Positions 43,126 to 50,014 of a stretch of 50,014 nucleotides of DNA are shown here, piece by piece. Within the stretch, counting starts at the first letter, position 1, and the number at the start of each line of letters is the position of its first letter. Under the pieces are notes generated by a model, which saw only the letters and a program-made list of their open reading frames with translations, did no database searches and was not told where the DNA came from. Source of the DNA: CAUSKK01 sp963532425 (GTDB taxonomy: Bacteria; Pseudomonadota; Gammaproteobacteria; Cardiobacteriales; Cardiobacteriaceae); the NCBI GenBank assembly GCA_963532425.1, contig CAUSKK010000015.1:1-50014 (forward strand), written 5' to 3'. A program made the position numbers and the translations under genes.

Positions 43126-44181
43126 ATGGAAAAACCCTCTGAAACCATACTCGCCCAGCACCGCGCTCGGGAAAGGAAGCGCTTCCAACTGCTGGGCGTT
43201 TTCGTCCTTCTTTGTCTGCTCACGCTGGTGCTGGACATCACCAACGGCCCGGCCGGCGGCCAAATCAGCACCCTGGACGTGGTGCGGGCCCTGCTCCATC
43301 TGGACGGGGTCGATGGCTACACCCGCACCATCGTCAATGACCTGCGCCTGCCGGCGGCCCTGATGGCCCTGGTGGCCGGCATGGCCCTGGGCGTAGGTGG
43401 CGCCGAGATTCAAACCCTGCTCAACAATCCCATGGCCAGCCCCTACACCCTGGGCATGGCCGCCGCCGCCGGCTTTGGGGCGGCGCTGGTGGTGGTTTTC
43501 GGTGCCTTCGGCCTGCCGCTCATCTACGCCCAGCCGCTCAGCGCCTTCCTCATGACCATGCTGGCCTCGCTGGTGATGTTCATCTTCGCCGCCATGAAGC
43601 GCTTCGGCTCCTCGACGCTGGTGCTGGTGGGCATCGCCCTGCTCTTCCTGTTCTCGGCGGCCTCGTCGCTGGTGCAGTATCTGGCCACCCCCGAGGACAG
43701 CCAGAAAATCCTCTTCTGGCTCTTCGGCAGTCTGGCCAAGGCCAAATGGAACACCCTGGCCATCACCACGGTGGTAACGGCCCTGTGCATCAGCCTGCTG
43801 GTGCGCAAGGCCTGGCAGCTGACCGCCCTGCGCCTCGGCGAGGCCCGGGCCCTGTCCATGGGCATCAACCTCAACCGGCTGCGGCTGGAGGTGCTGCTGC
43901 TGGTGGCCATCATGACCGCCACCGTCATCAGCTTCATCGGCACCATCGGCTTCATCGGTCTGGTGGCCCCACACATCGCCCGCATGCTGGTGGGCGAAGA
44001 CCAGCGCTTCTTCCTGCCGGCCTCGGCCCTCTGCGGCGCCGGTTTCCTGTCGCTGGCCTCGGTGCTATCGGAAACCCTCAAACCCGGCGCCATCTTCCCC
44101 ATCGGCATCATCACCGCCTTCATCGGCGTGCCGTTCTTCTTCTGGATAATTCTGTCGCGGAGAAGCTATGTTGCAGCTTGA
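43126..44181 (+). CDS. FecCD-type ABC transporter permease
   Basis: Inner-membrane permease of the iron-siderophore/vitamin B12 family, 351 residues with eight to ten hydrophobic segments. LRLPAALMALVAGMALGVGGAEIQTLLNNPMASPYTLG and GLVAPHIARMLVG (shown in part) are the classical FecCD signatures. TAGGAGA precedes the ATG. The N-terminus has an extra basic stretch containing a palindrome read as RKRFQ. It overlaps its ATPase partner by 14 bp. No substrate-binding protein or TonB receptor is in the window, so the substrate is unknown. Confidence 0.92.
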   Translation: MEKPSETILAQHRARERKRFQLLGVFVLLCLLTLVLDITNGPAGGQISTLDVVRALLHLDGVDGYTRTIVNDLRLPAALMALVAGMALGVGGAEIQTLLNNPMASPYTLGMAAAAGFGAALVVVFGAFGLPLIYAQPLSAFLMTMLASLVMFIFAAMKRFGSSTLVLVGIALLFLFSAASSLVQYLATPEDSQKILFWLFGSLAKAKWNTLAITTVVTALCISLLVRKAWQLTALRLGEARALSMGINLNRLRLEVLLLVAIMTATVISFIGTIGFIGLVAPHIARMLVGEDQRFFLPASALCGAGFLSLASVLSETLKPGAIFPIGIITAFIGVPFFFWIILSRRSYVAA

Positions 44182-44932
44182 AAATCTCACCATTCACCGG
44201 GGCCATCTTTGCGTGGCCCGGAACTTCAATCTCCAGCTGGAGCCGGGCAAGGTCTATGCGGTGCTGGGCCCCAACGGCGCCGGCAAGTCGTCGCTGCTGA
44301 AGGCCCTGTTTGCGGAAATCCCCTATGAGGGCCACATTCACCACCGGGGCCAGCCGCTGGTGCCGGCCCTGGCCAGCCTCTGGCGCAAGCACTTCGCCTA
44401 TATGCCCCAGGACACGGTTATGGATGCCTCGCTGACGGCGCTGGAAGTGGTGCTGCTCGGCCAGCTGGACGCCCTGTCCCTGCACGTCAGCGACGAGCAG
44501 TTGCAGCGGGCCATTGCCACCATGGAGCTGCTCGGCATCGCCCATCTGGCCGACCGGGATGTGCTCGCCCTCTCCGGCGGCCAGCGCCAGATGGTGATTT
44601 TTGCCCAGGTGCTGCTGCGCAATCCGGAAATCCTGCTGCTGGACGAGCCGGTCAGCGCCCTAGACATGCACCACCAGTGCGTTCTGCTCGAACACGTGCG
44701 CCAGCAGACCCGCCAGCACCAGCTCATTACCATCACCATCCTGCACGATTTGAATCTGGCCTCCCAGTTCGCCGACGAGCTGATTTTCGTTAGCGGCGGC
44801 CAGGTGCAGGCCCTCGGCGAACCGGCGGCGGTCATTGAACAGGCGCTGATTGAACGGCTCTACCGCGTCAGAACCGTCCTGTTCCACGGGCCCGGGCAGC
44901 TGCCGTTCATCGTCGCCCAGGAGGCCCTGTGA
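44168..44932 (+). CDS. FecE-type ABC transporter ATPase
   Basis: Cytoplasmic ATPase of the same importer, 254 residues. Walker A GPNGAGKSSLL, signature LSGGQRQMVIFAQ, Walker B ILLLDEPVSALD and the switch His in ITILHDLNLAS are all intact. Its stop overlaps the GTG of the phosphatase gene. Confidence 0.93.
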   Translation: MLQLENLTIHRGHLCVARNFNLQLEPGKVYAVLGPNGAGKSSLLKALFAEIPYEGHIHHRGQPLVPALASLWRKHFAYMPQDTVMDASLTALEVVLLGQLDALSLHVSDEQLQRAIATMELLGIAHLADRDVLALSGGQRQMVIFAQVLLRNPEILLLDEPVSALDMHHQCVLLEHVRQQTRQHQLITITILHDLNLASQFADELIFVSGGQVQALGEPAAVIEQALIERLYRVRTVLFHGPGQLPFIVAQEAL

Positions 44933-45507
44933 GCCTGATTTTTGTCCGCCATGGCCAGAGCGCTTCCAACGTGGGCGCCTCCCTGGCCAGCATTGGCGAG
45001 AACGCCGCCATTCCCCTGACCGAGCGCGGTCGGGCCCAGGCCGAAGCGCTTCCCGACGAACTGCCGGTGCCCGGGGCCATCTACTGTTCGACGTTTCTAC
45101 GCGCCCAGCGCACGGCCCAGCCCTATGCCCAGCACCACGGCCGGCGTGCCGAAGTCTGGGCGGCGCTGAACGAGTTCGACTATCTGCCCTTTGATTTGGT
45201 GCGCCGTGAACCGCGCCGGGCCCTGTTCCGCCACGATTTGGCCTACTGGCAGCGGGCCAATCCCACCGAGCGCTTCGGCCCGGAGAGCTGGGCGGATTTG
45301 CAGGGGCGTCTCGATGAATTCTGCGCCCGGGCCGCCACCCTGCCGCCGGCCAGCGTCTGCTTCGGCCATAGCCTCTGGTTCAAGGCCCTGGGCTGGCGGC
45401 TGGCGGGCCAGAATCCCAACGACATGGCCGGCTTCGGCCTCTGGCAGCGCAGCCAGCGGGTGCCCAATGGCAGTATCCATACCGTTTCCCTAACCACTGG
45501 AGTTTAA
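44929..45507 (+). CDS. Histidine phosphatase superfamily protein
   Basis: 192 residues with the RHG catalytic motif (IFVRHGQSASN) at the N-terminus and the second His in FGHSLWFKALG. TERGRAQAEALPDEL is the usual second block, here containing a GAAGCGCTTC. It starts with GTG, coupled to the ABC ATPase. Substrate unknown: related proteins act on phosphoglycerate, alpha-ribazole phosphate or others. Coupling to a FecCD-type importer makes a cobalamin-related role (CobC-like) thinkable but unproven. Confidence 0.82.
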   Translation: MSLIFVRHGQSASNVGASLASIGENAAIPLTERGRAQAEALPDELPVPGAIYCSTFLRAQRTAQPYAQHHGRRAEVWAALNEFDYLPFDLVRREPRRALFRHDLAYWQRANPTERFGPESWADLQGRLDEFCARAATLPPASVCFGHSLWFKALGWRLAGQNPNDMAGFGLWQRSQRVPNGSIHTVSLTTGV

Positions 45508-45509
45508 AC

Positions 45510-46085
45510 ATGAAAAAAATAATCCCCTTCCTGCTGCTGGCGGCGCCGCTGTGGGCCGCCGAATATGAGGTGCAGATGCTGGACATGAACGACAGCAAGC
45601 AAACCATGGTTTTCGAGCCCGGCTTTCTCAAGGTGGCCCCGGGGGACACGGTGAAATTCGTCCCCACCCACAAAAGCCACTATGTGGAGGCCAAGGTGGT
45701 GCCCGAGGGCGCCGAGAAGTTCAAAAGCGAGCTTGACCAGGAATTCAGCGTCAAGCTGGAGAAGGAGGGCGTCTATTTCTATGTCTGTCCGCCCCATAAC
45801 CTGATGAACATGGTGGGCGTGATTCAGGTGGGCGCGCCGGTGAATCTGGCCGAGGTCAAGGAGCGCGCCGCCAAATTCGACAAGCGTGCCACCGCCAACA
45901 AGGGCCGGGCCCTGCAGCTGGTGGAACAGGTGGGCCAGGCCGATGATGCCGGAGCCCAGGCCGATGCCAAGACCGAAGCGCTTCCGACCGAGGCCCCCGC
46001 TGCCGAAGCTAAAAGCGAGGCACAGGCTGCCGAAGCTAAAAGCGAGGCAAAAACCGAAGCCACCCCGGCCGCCGAGAAAAAATAA
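45510..46085 (+). CDS. Pseudoazurin-like cupredoxin with Ala/Glu-rich tail
   Basis: Periplasmic blue-copper electron carrier, 191 residues. Signal peptide MKKIIPFLLLAAPLWA. Copper ligands fit pseudoazurin: His57 in KSHYVEAK, Cys93, His96 and Met101 (C-x2-H-x4-M in YVCPPHNLMNM). The cupredoxin ends near residue 110. It is followed by a helical segment and a low-complexity tail (about 140-191) of AEAKSEAQ-type repeats, not usual for pseudoazurin. Partners such as nitrite or nitrous oxide reductase are not in the window. Confidence 0.88.
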   Translation: MKKIIPFLLLAAPLWAAEYEVQMLDMNDSKQTMVFEPGFLKVAPGDTVKFVPTHKSHYVEAKVVPEGAEKFKSELDQEFSVKLEKEGVYFYVCPPHNLMNMVGVIQVGAPVNLAEVKERAAKFDKRATANKGRALQLVEQVGQADDAGAQADAKTEALPTEAPAAEAKSEAQAAEAKSEAKTEATPAAEKK

Positions 46086-46097
46086 TTCGGCCACCCC

Positions 46098-46133
46098 GAA
46101 GCGCTTCCCCCCGGGGGGGAGCGCTTCTTTTTT
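46098..46133 (+). terminator. Terminator made of two palindrome copies
   Basis: GAAGCGCTTCCCCCC is followed by GGGGGGGAGCGCTTC and six T. The hairpin arms are two copies of the iterated element in inverted orientation. It ends the cupredoxin transcript. Two further copies follow at 46147 and 46179. Confidence 0.88.
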
Positions 46134-46269
46134 ATCGGGGTCGGGGGAAGCGCTTCGTTCCAGAGGGTGCGAAAGGGCGAAGCGCTTCGGTTTTGGGCCT
46201 ATTTATGTTCTATTAACGACGGCGGTTCGTTGTCGTTCCACCGTTTTCTCCCTATTTTGGAGGTGTTTT

Positions 46270-47001
46270 ATGGATTTATTGCTAGGAAAGGGCCGGTGGC
46301 GCCTCGGTCTGCTGGGGCTGGTTTTGGCCTTTGGCAGCGCCCGGGCGTTTTTTACCATTGATTTCAACGAACAGTGGCTGCGTCAGGACGCCTATAGCCG
46401 GGCCATGAATCAGGCGAAGAAGAATCTGCAGCCGCCCGAGGAGCCGGAAACGACCAAGGATGTTAAGACGGATATGCTCTATACCGGCGCGCTGGTGCGG
46501 GCGGGGGATGATTTTCTCTCGGATACGGACGGAGTCGATGAGCTGGCCCAGCTGCTGCCGGCAGCCCAGCGCAAGGAGGGCCGGCGCCTGCTGGTGGAGG
46601 GCATCGACCGGATCAATGGCAGCGTGGAACGGCTCTACGGGATTCCGCCGGAAAACGTGGCCACCGGCCTGGTGGCGCTGCTCGACGGGGCCCATTCGGC
46701 CTATTTCAATCGGCCCCTGGCGGACGAGGCGGTGCGGCCGGCGTTTCTGCAGATTGCCGCCTATCTGCGCCGGAGCCCCGAGCTCTTCGAGAACGAGAGC
46801 GCGGAAAAAATGATGTACTCCTATCAAATATCCGTGGGCCTGGGCTTTCTACTGACGGCGCTGCAGCAGGAATTGGAGCAGCACCCGGACCCGGCCAAGG
46901 CGGCGGAACTGAAGGCCATCGGCCGTCTGGTTTTCCGGGCGCTGCTGAATGTGGAGCCCGAGCAGGTGGATTTCACCCCAGCGGGCCTACACTTTAAATA
47001 A
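46270..47001 (+). CDS. Secreted protein of unknown function
   Basis: 243 residues from the ATG after GGAGGTGTTTT. An N-terminal signal segment (RLGLLGLVLAFGSARA, cleavage before FFTID) suggests export. The rest is helical, with EKMMYSYQISVGLGFLLTAL near residue 180 and VDFTPAGLHFK at the end, a pattern resembling uncharacterised exported proteins of the DUF6683 kind; I am not sure of that match. It lies alone between the cupredoxin and galU, which converge. Confidence 0.7.
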   Translation: MDLLLGKGRWRLGLLGLVLAFGSARAFFTIDFNEQWLRQDAYSRAMNQAKKNLQPPEEPETTKDVKTDMLYTGALVRAGDDFLSDTDGVDELAQLLPAAQRKEGRRLLVEGIDRINGSVERLYGIPPENVATGLVALLDGAHSAYFNRPLADEAVRPAFLQIAAYLRRSPELFENESAEKMMYSYQISVGLGFLLTALQQELEQHPDPAKAAELKAIGRLVFRALLNVEPEQVDFTPAGLHFK

Positions 47002-47023
47002 GTGTCGGAGGGAAGCGCTTCGT

Positions 47024-47914
47024 TTAATCCCCGTCGGCCAGCAGTGTCGGCAGCTGGTCGCGGAGATAGGCGCGCAGCTGCGGCCCGAGCTGGGGGTGGC
47101 GCAGGCTCATTTCCAGATTGGCCTGGATATAGCCGAGCTTGTCGCCACAGTCGAAGCGCTTCCCCCGGAAACCATAGGCCAGCACTGTTTTTTCCTGTAG
47201 CAGGGCGCCGATGGCGTCGGTGAGTTGGATTTCGCCGCCGGCGCCGCTGGACGTGTTGCGGAGCATGGTCATGATGCGGGCCGGCAGAATGTAGCGGCCG
47301 ACCACGGCCAGGGTGGAGGGGGCAGCGGCGGGTTCGGGTTTTTCCACAATATTTTCAATGGTATAAAGCCCCGGCTCCAGCTGGGCTCCGGCGGAGACGA
47401 TGCCGTATTTCTGGGTTTCCGCCCGGGGGACTTCCATCACGCCGATGACGCCCTGCTGCTGTTTGTTATAAACTTCAACCATTTGTTTAAGAACGGATTT
47501 TTCCGGAGCTAGCATCAAATCGTCGGCGAGCAGCACCGCAAAGGGATTGTTCTGGGTGATGGGCGCCGCACAGAGCACCGCATGGCCTAGTCCCAGCGCC
47601 TGCTCCTGGCGAATGTAGATGACGTTCATATCGCGGGGTTTTACCGCCTGCACCGTGCGCAGCAGCTCATTTTTCTGGCGCTGGGCCAGCTCGGTTTCGA
47701 GCTCATAGGCGATGTCGTAGTGTTCGGTAATGGCCCATTTATTCCGGCCGGTGATGAAAACCATCGTGCGCAGGCCGGCGTCGTAGGCCTCCTCCACCGC
47801 ATATTGAATCAGCGGTTTATCCACCACCGGCAGCATCTCCTTCGGGCAGGCCTTGGTGGCCGGTAGAAAACGGGTTCCAAAGCCCGCCACCGGAAAAACG
47901 GCGATTTTCAGCAT
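47024..47914 (-). CDS. galU: UTP-glucose-1-phosphate uridylyltransferase
   Basis: Makes UDP-glucose for glycan and lipooligosaccharide synthesis; 296 residues. The nucleotidyl-transfer motif GFGTRFLPATKACPKEMLPVVDKP is at the N-terminus (shown in part), and VEKPEP and the product-binding KRFDCGDKLGY are in place; the latter KRF codons form a GAAGCGCTTC. Possible donor-sugar supplier for the glycosyltransferases at 12-14 kb. Confidence 0.95.
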   Translation of the reverse strand: MLKIAVFPVAGFGTRFLPATKACPKEMLPVVDKPLIQYAVEEAYDAGLRTMVFITGRNKWAITEHYDIAYELETELAQRQKNELLRTVQAVKPRDMNVIYIRQEQALGLGHAVLCAAPITQNNPFAVLLADDLMLAPEKSVLKQMVEVYNKQQQGVIGVMEVPRAETQKYGIVSAGAQLEPGLYTIENIVEKPEPAAAPSTLAVVGRYILPARIMTMLRNTSSGAGGEIQLTDAIGALLQEKTVLAYGFRGKRFDCGDKLGYIQANLEMSLRHPQLGPQLRAYLRDQLPTLLADGD

Positions 47915-47968
47915 AAAAAGTCCTCAAAATGGGGGAAAATGAGCGGATTTTAACAAAAGGAAGAGGGA

Positions 47969-48406
47969 ATGAAAGCGCTACTCCAGCGGGTACAAACGGC
48001 CAGCGTCCAGGTCGCCGGCCACGAGATTGCCCGGATTCATCAGGGGCTGTTGGTTTTTCTGGCTCTGGAAAAGGGCGATGGCCCCGAGGCCGAGGCCAAA
48101 ATGCAGGATAAGATTCTGCAGCTGCGGATTTTCAGCGACGATGCCGACCGAATGAATCTCAACGTCCAGGACATTGGCGGGGAAATTCTGCTGGTGTCGC
48201 AATTTACCCTGGCCGCCGACTGTCGGCGCGGCCGGCGCCCCAGCTTCGACCGGGCTCTGCCGCCGGATTTGGCCCGGCCGGCCTTTGCGGCCTTCGCCCA
48301 GCGGCTGGCGGCACGCTATCCACGGGTGCAGCTGGGGGAGTTTGGCGCGGATATGAAGGTGAATTTGGTTAATGATGGACCGGTTACGCTGTGGCTGGAA
48401 TTTTAG
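47969..48406 (+). CDS. dtd: D-aminoacyl-tRNA deacylase
   Basis: Removes D-amino acids and glycine mischarged on tRNA. 145 residues. Both active-site motifs are present: SQFTLAADCRRGRRPSF and the Gly-Pro motif NDGPVTLWLEF at the C-terminus. GGAAGAGGG precedes the ATG. Confidence 0.95.
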   Translation: MKALLQRVQTASVQVAGHEIARIHQGLLVFLALEKGDGPEAEAKMQDKILQLRIFSDDADRMNLNVQDIGGEILLVSQFTLAADCRRGRRPSFDRALPPDLARPAFAAFAQRLAARYPRVQLGEFGADMKVNLVNDGPVTLWLEF

Positions 48407-48446
48407 GGGTTTGGGTGGCGCGCCAATGCAGAAATTTAGTGGGCAC

Positions 48447-48452
48447 TATAAT
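48447..48452 (+). promoter_or_regulatory. Possible -10 element before pilin copy 1
   Basis: TATAAT about 80 bases upstream of the pilin ATG, without a clear -35 hexamer. Weak evidence for a sigma-70 promoter. Confidence 0.3.
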
Positions 48453-48530
48453 ATTGTGCTTAATGGCGGTGATTTTTATCATAGGAGGGCCAGCAACCGC
48501 TGGTTTTCTCGACTTTCGCGGACTCCCCAA

Positions 48531-49067
48531 ATGAATAAAACACTACAAATCGGCTTTACCCTTATTGAAATGATGATTGTGATTGCCATCATCGGCATTC
48601 TGGCGGCGTTGGCCATTCCTTCCTATCAGGATTATCTCGCCAAAACCCAGGTTACCCGGGTGGTGGGCGAGCTTTCGGCGGCCAAGATTGGCGTTGATGC
48701 CGGTCTCTTTGACGGTAAAAAACCTACCATTGGCACCAGCGCTTCTGGCGACCCGGACCACATCGCCCCATTGGGTCTGGCCATTAATAGCGGCGACGTG
48801 CTGAGCGCCGATTCCACCCAAACCCGCTCCAATCTGATGGGCCGGGTTTATATCAGCGATTTCACCAGCCGGGGCAATGGTCAGATTGTGGCGGTGCTGG
48901 GTCGTAACGTTACTAGTGAGATTCGCAACACGGAAATCGGCCAGGTGCGCAGCCATCTGGGGGTGTGGAGATGTGAAGTAAACGGCAAGGGGGCCGGCTG
49001 GAAGGCGAAATTCATTCCGTCGGGCTGTTTGGGGGTGAGTGCCATTAATAGTGATTTCACTAACTAG
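48531..49067 (+). CDS. Type IV pilin, variant copy 1
   Basis: Prepilin of 178 residues. The leader MNKTLQIG is cut before FTLIEMMIVIAIIGILAAL; Glu5 of the mature form is present. The body has the same layout as the next gene (TQVTRVVGEL, FDGKKPTIGT, SADSTQTRSNL, AVLGRNV, KFIPSGC), with the two Cys of the D-region, but differs widely in the surface parts. Codons are GC-rich like ordinary genes, unlike copy 2. There is no sigma-54 site upstream, and the nearest good Shine-Dalgarno (AGGAGG) is 42 bases before the ATG, beyond a small hairpin. It may be a minor pilin or a poorly expressed donor cassette. Confidence 0.88.
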   Translation: MNKTLQIGFTLIEMMIVIAIIGILAALAIPSYQDYLAKTQVTRVVGELSAAKIGVDAGLFDGKKPTIGTSASGDPDHIAPLGLAINSGDVLSADSTQTRSNLMGRVYISDFTSRGNGQIVAVLGRNVTSEIRNTEIGQVRSHLGVWRCEVNGKGAGWKAKFIPSGCLGVSAINSDFTN

Positions 49068-49094
49068 ATTGGGCTTTGATTTATTCCAAACTAG

Positions 49095-49130
49095 GCTCTC
49101 CAACTAGGCCTCTAATTGGAGGGCTTTTTT
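49095..49130 (+). terminator. Intrinsic terminator of pilin copy 1
   Basis: GCTCTCCAA pairs with TTGGAGGGC (one G-U pair), 12-base loop, followed by six T. Confidence 0.88.
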
Positions 49131-49159
49131 ATTGGCTTGGAACGAAGCGCTTCATTTTT

Positions 49160-49175
49160 GAGAAAAATTTTTCTC
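49160..49175. promoter_or_regulatory. 16-bp palindrome upstream of the pilin promoter
   Basis: GAGAAAAATTTTTCTC is perfectly palindromic and lies 12 bp before the sigma-54 site. A 15-bp counterpart, GAGAAAATTTTTCTC, is at the same place before the next pilin (49885-49899). It could be an activator (PilR-like) or IHF-assisted site; inference. Confidence 0.5.
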
Positions 49176-49187
49176 GGATTTTTAACG

Positions 49188-49204
49188 TTGGCACGCTTCT
49201 GGCT
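49188..49204 (+). promoter_or_regulatory. Sigma-54 promoter of pilin copy 2
   Basis: TTGGCACGCTTCTGGCT has GG and GC separated by exactly ten bases, the invariant -24/-12 spacing. Pilin genes of related bacteria are driven by sigma-54 with PilSR. Confidence 0.85.
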
Positions 49205-49262
49205 TTTACTTAAGCTGTCAGCAATCCCGCTGGCTTAATAAGAAATTTTAAGGACTTATAAA

Positions 49263-49802
49263 ATGAAAAAATCTCTGCAAAAAGGTTTCACCCTGATCGA
49301 ACTGATGATCGTTGTTGCCATCATCGGTATTCTGGCTGCTCTGGCTATCCCTGCCTACCAAGACTACATCTCTAAAACCCAAGTAACTCGGGTTGTGGGC
49401 GAGCTGGCTGCCGGTAAAACTGGTGTTGACGCTGCCATCTTCGACGGTAAAAAACCTACCATCGGTACGGGTATTTCTACCGATGCCTCTGACCTGTCTC
49501 CTATTGGTCTGGCTGTTACTACCGGTGAAGTTTACAGCGCTGATTCTACTCAGACTCGTTCTAACCTGATTGGCAGCGTAGAAGTAACTAACTCTTTTAA
49601 TTCTGGCAGTGCCGGTTACATCCAAGCTGTTCTGGGTCGTAACGTTAACAACGATATCCGTGGTACTAAAGTCGTTCAAGCTCGTAATGCCCAGGGCGTA
49701 TGGCAGTGCCAAATCATCGGTGCTGGTACCGGTTGGAAATCTAAATTCATTCCTTCAGGTTGCAAAGGCGTGTCCTCTGTCATCACTACCTTTACGAACT
49801 AA
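49263..49802 (+). CDS. Major type IV pilin, copy 2
   Basis: Prepilin of 179 residues, leader MKKSLQKG then FTLIELMIVVAIIGILAALAIPAYQDYI, the canonical N-methylated helix with Glu5. The globular part contains TRVVGELAAGKTGVDA, SADSTQTRSNL, VLGRNV and a C-terminal disulfide pair (WQC and SGC). TAAGGAC precedes the ATG. The codon choice (GCT, GGT, CTG, AAA) differs sharply from the GC-rich neighbours and fits very high expression. Sigma-54 promoter upstream and a strong terminator downstream make it a one-gene unit; this is the likely main pilus subunit processed by PilD and assembled by PilB and PilC. Confidence 0.95.
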   Translation: MKKSLQKGFTLIELMIVVAIIGILAALAIPAYQDYISKTQVTRVVGELAAGKTGVDAAIFDGKKPTIGTGISTDASDLSPIGLAVTTGEVYSADSTQTRSNLIGSVEVTNSFNSGSAGYIQAVLGRNVNNDIRGTKVVQARNAQGVWQCQIIGAGTGWKSKFIPSGCKGVSSVITTFTN

Positions 49803-49830
49803 TCACTTTTTTTACTTTAGTTCAGTATTA

Positions 49831-49856
49831 AGCCACCCCTTGTGGGTGGCTTTTTT
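49831..49856 (+). terminator. Intrinsic terminator of pilin copy 2
   Basis: AGCCACCC and GGGTGGCT form an 8-bp stem with a five-base loop followed by six T. Confidence 0.95.
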
Positions 49857-49911
49857 ATTAGCTGAAACAAAAGGCTTCATTTTTGAGAAAATTTTTCTCG
49901 AATTTTTAACG

Positions 49912-49928
49912 TTGGCATGCTTCTGGCT
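49912..49928 (+). promoter_or_regulatory. Sigma-54 promoter of pilin copy 3
   Basis: TTGGCATGCTTCTGGCT keeps the GG-N10-GC spacing. Flanking sequence is almost identical to that of copy 2. Confidence 0.8.
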
Positions 49929-49985
49929 TTTACTTACCTGTCAGCAATCCCGCTGGCTCAATAAGAAATTTTAAGGACTTATAAA

Positions 49986-50014
49986 ATGAAAAAATCTCTG
50001 CAAAAAGGTTTCAC
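49986..50014 (+). CDS. Type IV pilin, copy 3 (truncated by window edge)
   Basis: Only MKKSLQKGF and part of the next codon are visible. The 29 bases are identical to the start of copy 2, and so is nearly all of the 75-bp leader. It shows that the pilin array continues. Confidence 0.85.

Noticed and set aside
48372..48530. Upstream extension of pilin copy 1 from ATG at 48372
   Set aside because: It would put 53 residues before MNKTLQIG, which is incompatible with a short prepilin leader, and it overlaps the end of dtd in another frame.

Overview
The window looks like the replication-origin region of a GC-rich gammaproteobacterium. Supporting features are separate RelA and SpoT, a two-subunit glycyl-tRNA synthetase (glyQ, glyS), the orders rpoZ-spoT-...-recG, thrS-infC-rpmI-rplT-pheS-pheT-ihfA, rpsP-rimM-trmD-rplS and pilB-pilC-pilD-coaE, sigma-54-type pilin promoters and a Slam-type surface lipoprotein. 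A host-associated, probably naturally transformable Cardiobacteriales-like organism is my best guess. That is inference; no 16S gene or other definitive marker is present.

Layout. 1-11.9 kb is read leftwards: relA, pepN, a 1.1-kb gene-free repeat island, a malic enzyme, a TbpB-like lipoprotein, glyS-glyQ and a Cys/His-rich unknown. 11.9-17.4 kb is a rightward overlapping operon of two lipooligosaccharide glycosyltransferases, an MsbA-type flippase and dnaA. 17.4-18.3 kb is the probable oriC. 18.3-22.1 kb holds dnaN and rpsP-rimM-trmD-rplS-cysQ. 22.2-29.6 kb is leftward: porin, recG, ridA, spoT, rpoZ, a 6S RNA gene and rpsI-rplM. 29.8-36.1 kb is rightward: pabA/trpG, pilB-pilC-pilD, coaE, a small membrane protein and tatD. 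36.2-43.0 kb is thrS-infC-rpmI-rplT and pheS-pheT-ihfA. 43.1-47.0 kb is an iron-type ABC transporter pair, a phosphatase, a pseudoazurin-like protein and a secreted unknown. The window ends with galU, dtd and a tandem array of type IV pilin genes running off the edge.

Two signals stand out. First, the putative origin carries eleven exact copies of TTATGAACA, two TTATGCACA and no classical TTATCCACA box. The DnaA encoded next to it has a matching set of changes in its DNA-binding signature (E-H-S-T in place of the usual D-H-T-T, one glycine lost before it and one residue gained in the preceding basic loop). This suggests co-evolved DnaA and DnaA box. Second, a 10-bp palindrome, GAAGCGCTTC, occurs about 70 times by hand count. 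It is found in genes in all three readings (EAL, KRF, SAS), in terminators, at the ends of the 6S RNA and in the repeat island. It has also expanded protein linkers in PilD, the MsbA homologue and a double glycosyltransferase. Its density resembles that of DNA-uptake sequences, but it is perfectly palindromic like cyanobacterial HIP1.

Other points of note are a SpoT whose synthetase residues are lost while its hydrolase residues remain, an AUA start codon for infC, and a pilin array whose first member lacks the sigma-54 promoter and nearby ribosome binding site of the second.
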